From positions 3,345,001 to 3,409,000 of the forward strand of contig WPIO01000040.1 in assembly GCA_009760855.2 (NCBI GenBank): a DNA stretch of 64,000 nucleotides. The letters are read 5' to 3'. Under the pieces are notes generated by a model. The model was given only the letters and a program-made list of their open reading frames with translations, searched no databases and was not told the DNA's origin. The first letter of the stretch is position 1. Every line of letters starts with the position of its first letter. The DNA comes from Cristatella mucedo (lineage: Eukaryota > Bryozoa > Phylactolaemata > Cristatellidae). A program made the translations under genes and the position numbers. Below are positions 61,635 to 64,000 of this stretch, piece by piece.

Positions 61635-62220
61635 GCCCAACGTGCGAACATTAGAAAGTGAGAAAAAAAGCACGAGGAAATGAGATCGAGAGCAAGTGAA
61701 GAGTGCACGAAAGGAAAACAAGGAGCTACGAGAGCTTCTTTGACAGCTAGCTCGCCAGCATGGCGGCATCTGCTAGAGCTAGAGGCAATCACGCAGGCGA
61801 CGAGCCGGCTCGCAGGAGAAGACAGCAGCACCGGAACTCGCCACCGCAGCAGCAGCTTCGGTGGCGAGTTCTGCCGCCCCCTGAGTCGTCGGTGCTGGCC
61901 GCGTAAAATGAGGTGCTGCGCTAAATGAGGTGCTGCGCCTGCTTGCAGCAGAGCACCCAGCGAGCCTCCGTCGGCTTGCTCCTCTCTCAGATTGCCCGGC
62001 CAGCGGCCGCCTGCTCGCTCCACAATGACGCGCCGCAGCCGCCGGGCTTCGGTGCGGCTCTGGCGGCTTCGAGGCTCAGCAGAGCCATCCATTGTTTGGA
62101 GCTCGTCGGACGGCTTTGTCCGACGGCACTATCCGACGCCTCAAGCGAATGAGCAACCATTTATTTGCACGAGTCCAGGGGGAGGGAGAGAGAAATAAAG
62201 TGTGGGAGTGAGAGAGTGAA

Positions 62221-62322
<102 letters not shown>

Positions 62323-62800
62323 GGAGGCCTCTGGCAATGCGCTTACCATTCGACAAAGCGCCGCTCTCGGCGAGTTACCGGACGGATAAAAAAAAAGAGT
62401 CGAGAAAGCGAAGCTACTGATCAGCTCGGCGGCGAGAGCCGACCGAGCGAAAGCGGCGAAATTGTCGTCCGCTCTTGGCAAAAACCTCTCGAGCTTTGCG
62501 GCGGTCAGGAGGGCGCAAGCACAGGCGTCGGCGAAGCGCGCGGTACCGAGTGCAAGGCGACGGCGGCAACGGCGACAGGGCGGCGGAATAAGCACTGCGC
62601 GCGCGACGAGTTATCTAGCAAGCCTGGCGCTAATGGAGAGCCGGAGCGAAGCGAGATCGCGCCGTCCGAAAGCGCCCATTACGAACGGCTACTACGAACT
62701 ACGAATGGCGGCAACGGACAGCCGCCGCGCGAGCGGCGCGGCGGCTGCCGCCGGCTCTGGAAAGCTGCGCGCTGCGGCAGCCAGCGAGGCGCGTACGCAC

Positions 62801-62857
62801 CAGCTTGTGCTCAATCTCGAGCGCTTGCTCTAGGTAGTCGGCGATTTCTTGGCGCAT
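62801..62857 (-). CDS. First coding exon of an unidentified minus-strand gene
   Basis: Reading the minus strand from an ATG at 62857 gives 19 codons, MRQEIADYLEQALEIEHKL, ending in phase 0 at a good GT donor (GTGCGT). The peptide is an amphipathic helix with well-spaced Glu, Leu and Ile, and most codons have G or C in third position, as in the conserved genes here. It lies head to head with LCMT1 in CpG-rich DNA, as a first exon should. It may be the start of the unknown gene whose later exons lie at 55.3-38.7 kb; no adjoining exon has been fixed between 62.8 and 55.3 kb. Product unknown. Confidence 0.45.
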
Positions 62858-63175
62858 GCTCGACCGAGAGTGCGAGCCCGCGCGCGCGCGCTAGCCAGGA
62901 TAGGGGTGAAGGTCATGCCGTAGGAACGCGCAACCCGACGGCGGTCAAGGCCGAGCGTGTAGCGACTCCACAGCACTGACGCGTTCCCGTCCCGCTTCCG
63001 GTGGCTCGCGCGTACGGCCGTCTCTCTCCGTGGCCGCTGCGACCGGTCGTCCCGCCGCCGCTCTCAACGCCCGTCTTTAAGTCAACGTCTGAGGGCGAGC
63101 GGTGACCGGTAGTTGAGCTTTCCACGGCGGCTCGGATCCGAGCGAAGGCGCACCGCGCGCGCGCGCTGCCGCCGC
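62858..63175. promoter_or_regulatory. Probable bidirectional CpG-rich promoter between LCMT1 and a minus-strand gene
   Basis: The 318 bp between the two head-to-head start codons are GC- and CpG-rich, with runs of CGCG on both sides. An ETS/GABPA-type core CTTCCGG lies at 62995-63001, a common element of TATA-less divergent housekeeping promoters. No TATA box is seen. The start sites of transcription cannot be read from sequence. Confidence 0.5.
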
Positions 63176-63418
63176 ATGGCCGGCGCTGAATTCAAGGATC
63201 CGTTTCCGCCGCCGCGCTCGTCGTATCCGGACGACGCGATCGTGAGCACGAATGATGACGCGACCGTCTGCAAGAAGAGCGCGGTCCTTGCCGGCTACTG
63301 GTCGGACCCTTTCATCGGGCTCTTTTCCAGAAAGCAGGAGAGGAAGGCGGCCGAAATCAGTCGCGGCTACTTCGCCAGGGTGTACGTCGTGCGGCAGCTG
63401 ATACGGCAGTTCCTCGAG
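63176..63418 (+). CDS. LCMT1: Leucine carboxyl methyltransferase 1, first coding exon (partial gene)
   Basis: LCMT1 methylates the C-terminal leucine of the PP2A catalytic subunit, using S-adenosylmethionine in the cytosol (family knowledge). The exon runs from ATG at 63176 (context GCCGCATGG) to a GT donor after FLE at 63418, 81 codons, phase 0. It starts MAGAEFKDPF, then a short Pro/Ser stretch. The conserved block follows: DDATVCKKSAVLAGYWSDP, then RKAAEISRGYFARVY and LIRQFLE, aligned with the human N-terminus through the block RKAPEINRGYFARV. The SAM-binding NLGAGMDT block would be in the next exon, beyond the window. The leader is acidic (PDDAIVSTNDD) as in other LCMT1 proteins. Upstream DNA is CpG-rich, and a minus-strand start codon lies 318 bp away, so the gene probably has a divergent promoter. 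No stop or frameshift is seen in the exon. Confidence 0.92.
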
Positions 63419-63682
63419 GTTCGAGTTCAGCGCGGTGCGGCGCTCGGCGGTTCCTCGCCAGTTCCCGCGCGCGCTCGCTCGCTCGTGCCGAGCGTTTCCT
63501 GCCGAGCGAGCGAGCTGGGCGGGCGGAGGCGCTCGCCATCACCGGTCGCAGCCGTTCGCTGGCCGGAAGAACTCTCCGGCTTCCGTCTGCTGCCTTCGTA
63601 ATCCGCGATCCGCCGTTACAGTGCGATATTCAGCGAGCTCCGACCGACACTGCTTCTGTAGTGTAGTGCCGCTCTCGCTTAT

Positions 63683-63800
63683 AATAATAATAATAATACT
63701 AGTACATTTTATATAGCACCCTTAGAAGAGAACTCAATCTATTTCTAGGCACTTTACATTTGCTGAAAAGGAAGCACGATCGAATAAAGTATCGAATACA
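63683..63800 (-). mobile_element. L2-A 3' tail in LCMT1 intron 1
   Basis: (ATA)n, then TATATAGCACCCTTAGAAGA, TTCTAGGCACTTTACATTTG and CTGAAAAGGAAGCACGATCG, as in the copy at 3.2 kb. Antisense. Confidence 0.8.
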
Positions 63801-63859
63801 ATCCTTAAACGCTTAAAGTATATCCCGTCGTGTCGAGTCGTACCCAGTCTTATTGTACC

Positions 63860-64000
63860 ACATTCAAGTTCAGCCATGCATATGTGACATTACATCTTGA
63901 CTTCCGTAACTCGCTCAGTGATACTTGCAGGTATTTCTGCTTGTACAATAAGGCACTTAAAGTTGGTTCAAAACTCGGCAGCTGTGTCCGTCTGTCGTGA
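63860..64000 (+). mobile_element. L2-A reverse-transcriptase fragment at the window edge
   Basis: HAYVTLHLDFRNSLSDT and KVGSKLGSCVRLS follow the [13 protein letters not shown]...[11 protein letters not shown] block of the reference copy. It continues past the window. Confidence 0.65.

Overview
The window is eukaryotic, almost certainly from an animal. Genes are split into many short exons with GT-AG (and some GC-AG) introns. Long (GA)n/(CT)n/(CA)n microsatellites, tRNA-derived SINEs, L2/CR1-like non-LTR retrotransposons, a Tc1-like transposase relic and pogo-like elements fill the introns and intergenic DNA. I see no bacterial operon, CRISPR array, rRNA or free-standing tRNA gene. The kinase sequence resembles the protostome GckIII form, so an invertebrate bilaterian is the best guess; I cannot name the species.

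Three conserved genes can be read by splicing exons by eye. (1) A germinal-centre kinase III (MST3/MST4/STK25 type), plus strand, eight exons between 7242 and 15350; only the initiator exon is missing. (2) UDP-glucuronate decarboxylase (UXS1), minus strand, 13 exons from 28724 down to 18258, apparently complete (455 codons plus stop), with a signal anchor and an expanded coiled-coil stem. These two genes are tail to tail. (3) The first coding exon of leucine carboxyl methyltransferase 1 (LCMT1), plus strand, 63176-63418; the rest lies beyond the window. LCMT1 faces a minus-strand start codon at 62857 across a 318-bp GC-rich, probably bidirectional promoter.

Two further genes are predicted only from reading frame, splice-site quality and matching exon phases. 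One is a minus-strand gene with exons scattered from about 55.3 to 38.7 kb, perhaps starting at 62857: helical N-terminal part, low-complexity nuclear-looking middle, short conserved-looking C-terminus. The other is a compact plus-strand gene at 30.7-31.9 kb. I recognise neither product. An isolated acidic C-terminal exon may lie at 3011-3163.

Layout: 1-7.2 kb, mostly non-coding with an antisense L2 tail and a dispersed repeat; 7.2-15.4 kb, the kinase, with LINE/SINE/Tc1 relics in its introns; 15.4-18.3 kb, convergent 3' regions; 18.3-28.7 kb, UXS1; 28.7-30.7 kb, GC-rich DNA and a SINE; 30.7-31.9 kb, a possible novel gene; 32-38.7 kb, L2 relics; 38.7-55.3 kb, the unknown minus-strand gene riddled with LINEs, SINEs and pogo-like elements; 56.2-60.97 kb, an L2 cluster; 61-63.4 kb, CpG-rich promoter and LCMT1 exon 1.

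The most unusual points are: three GC-AG introns among 19 confidently read ones; a SINE and an L2-type LINE sharing one 3' hairpin tail; several perfect single-copy palindromes, one of them duplicated; and a palindrome that holds a kinase 3' splice site in its loop.
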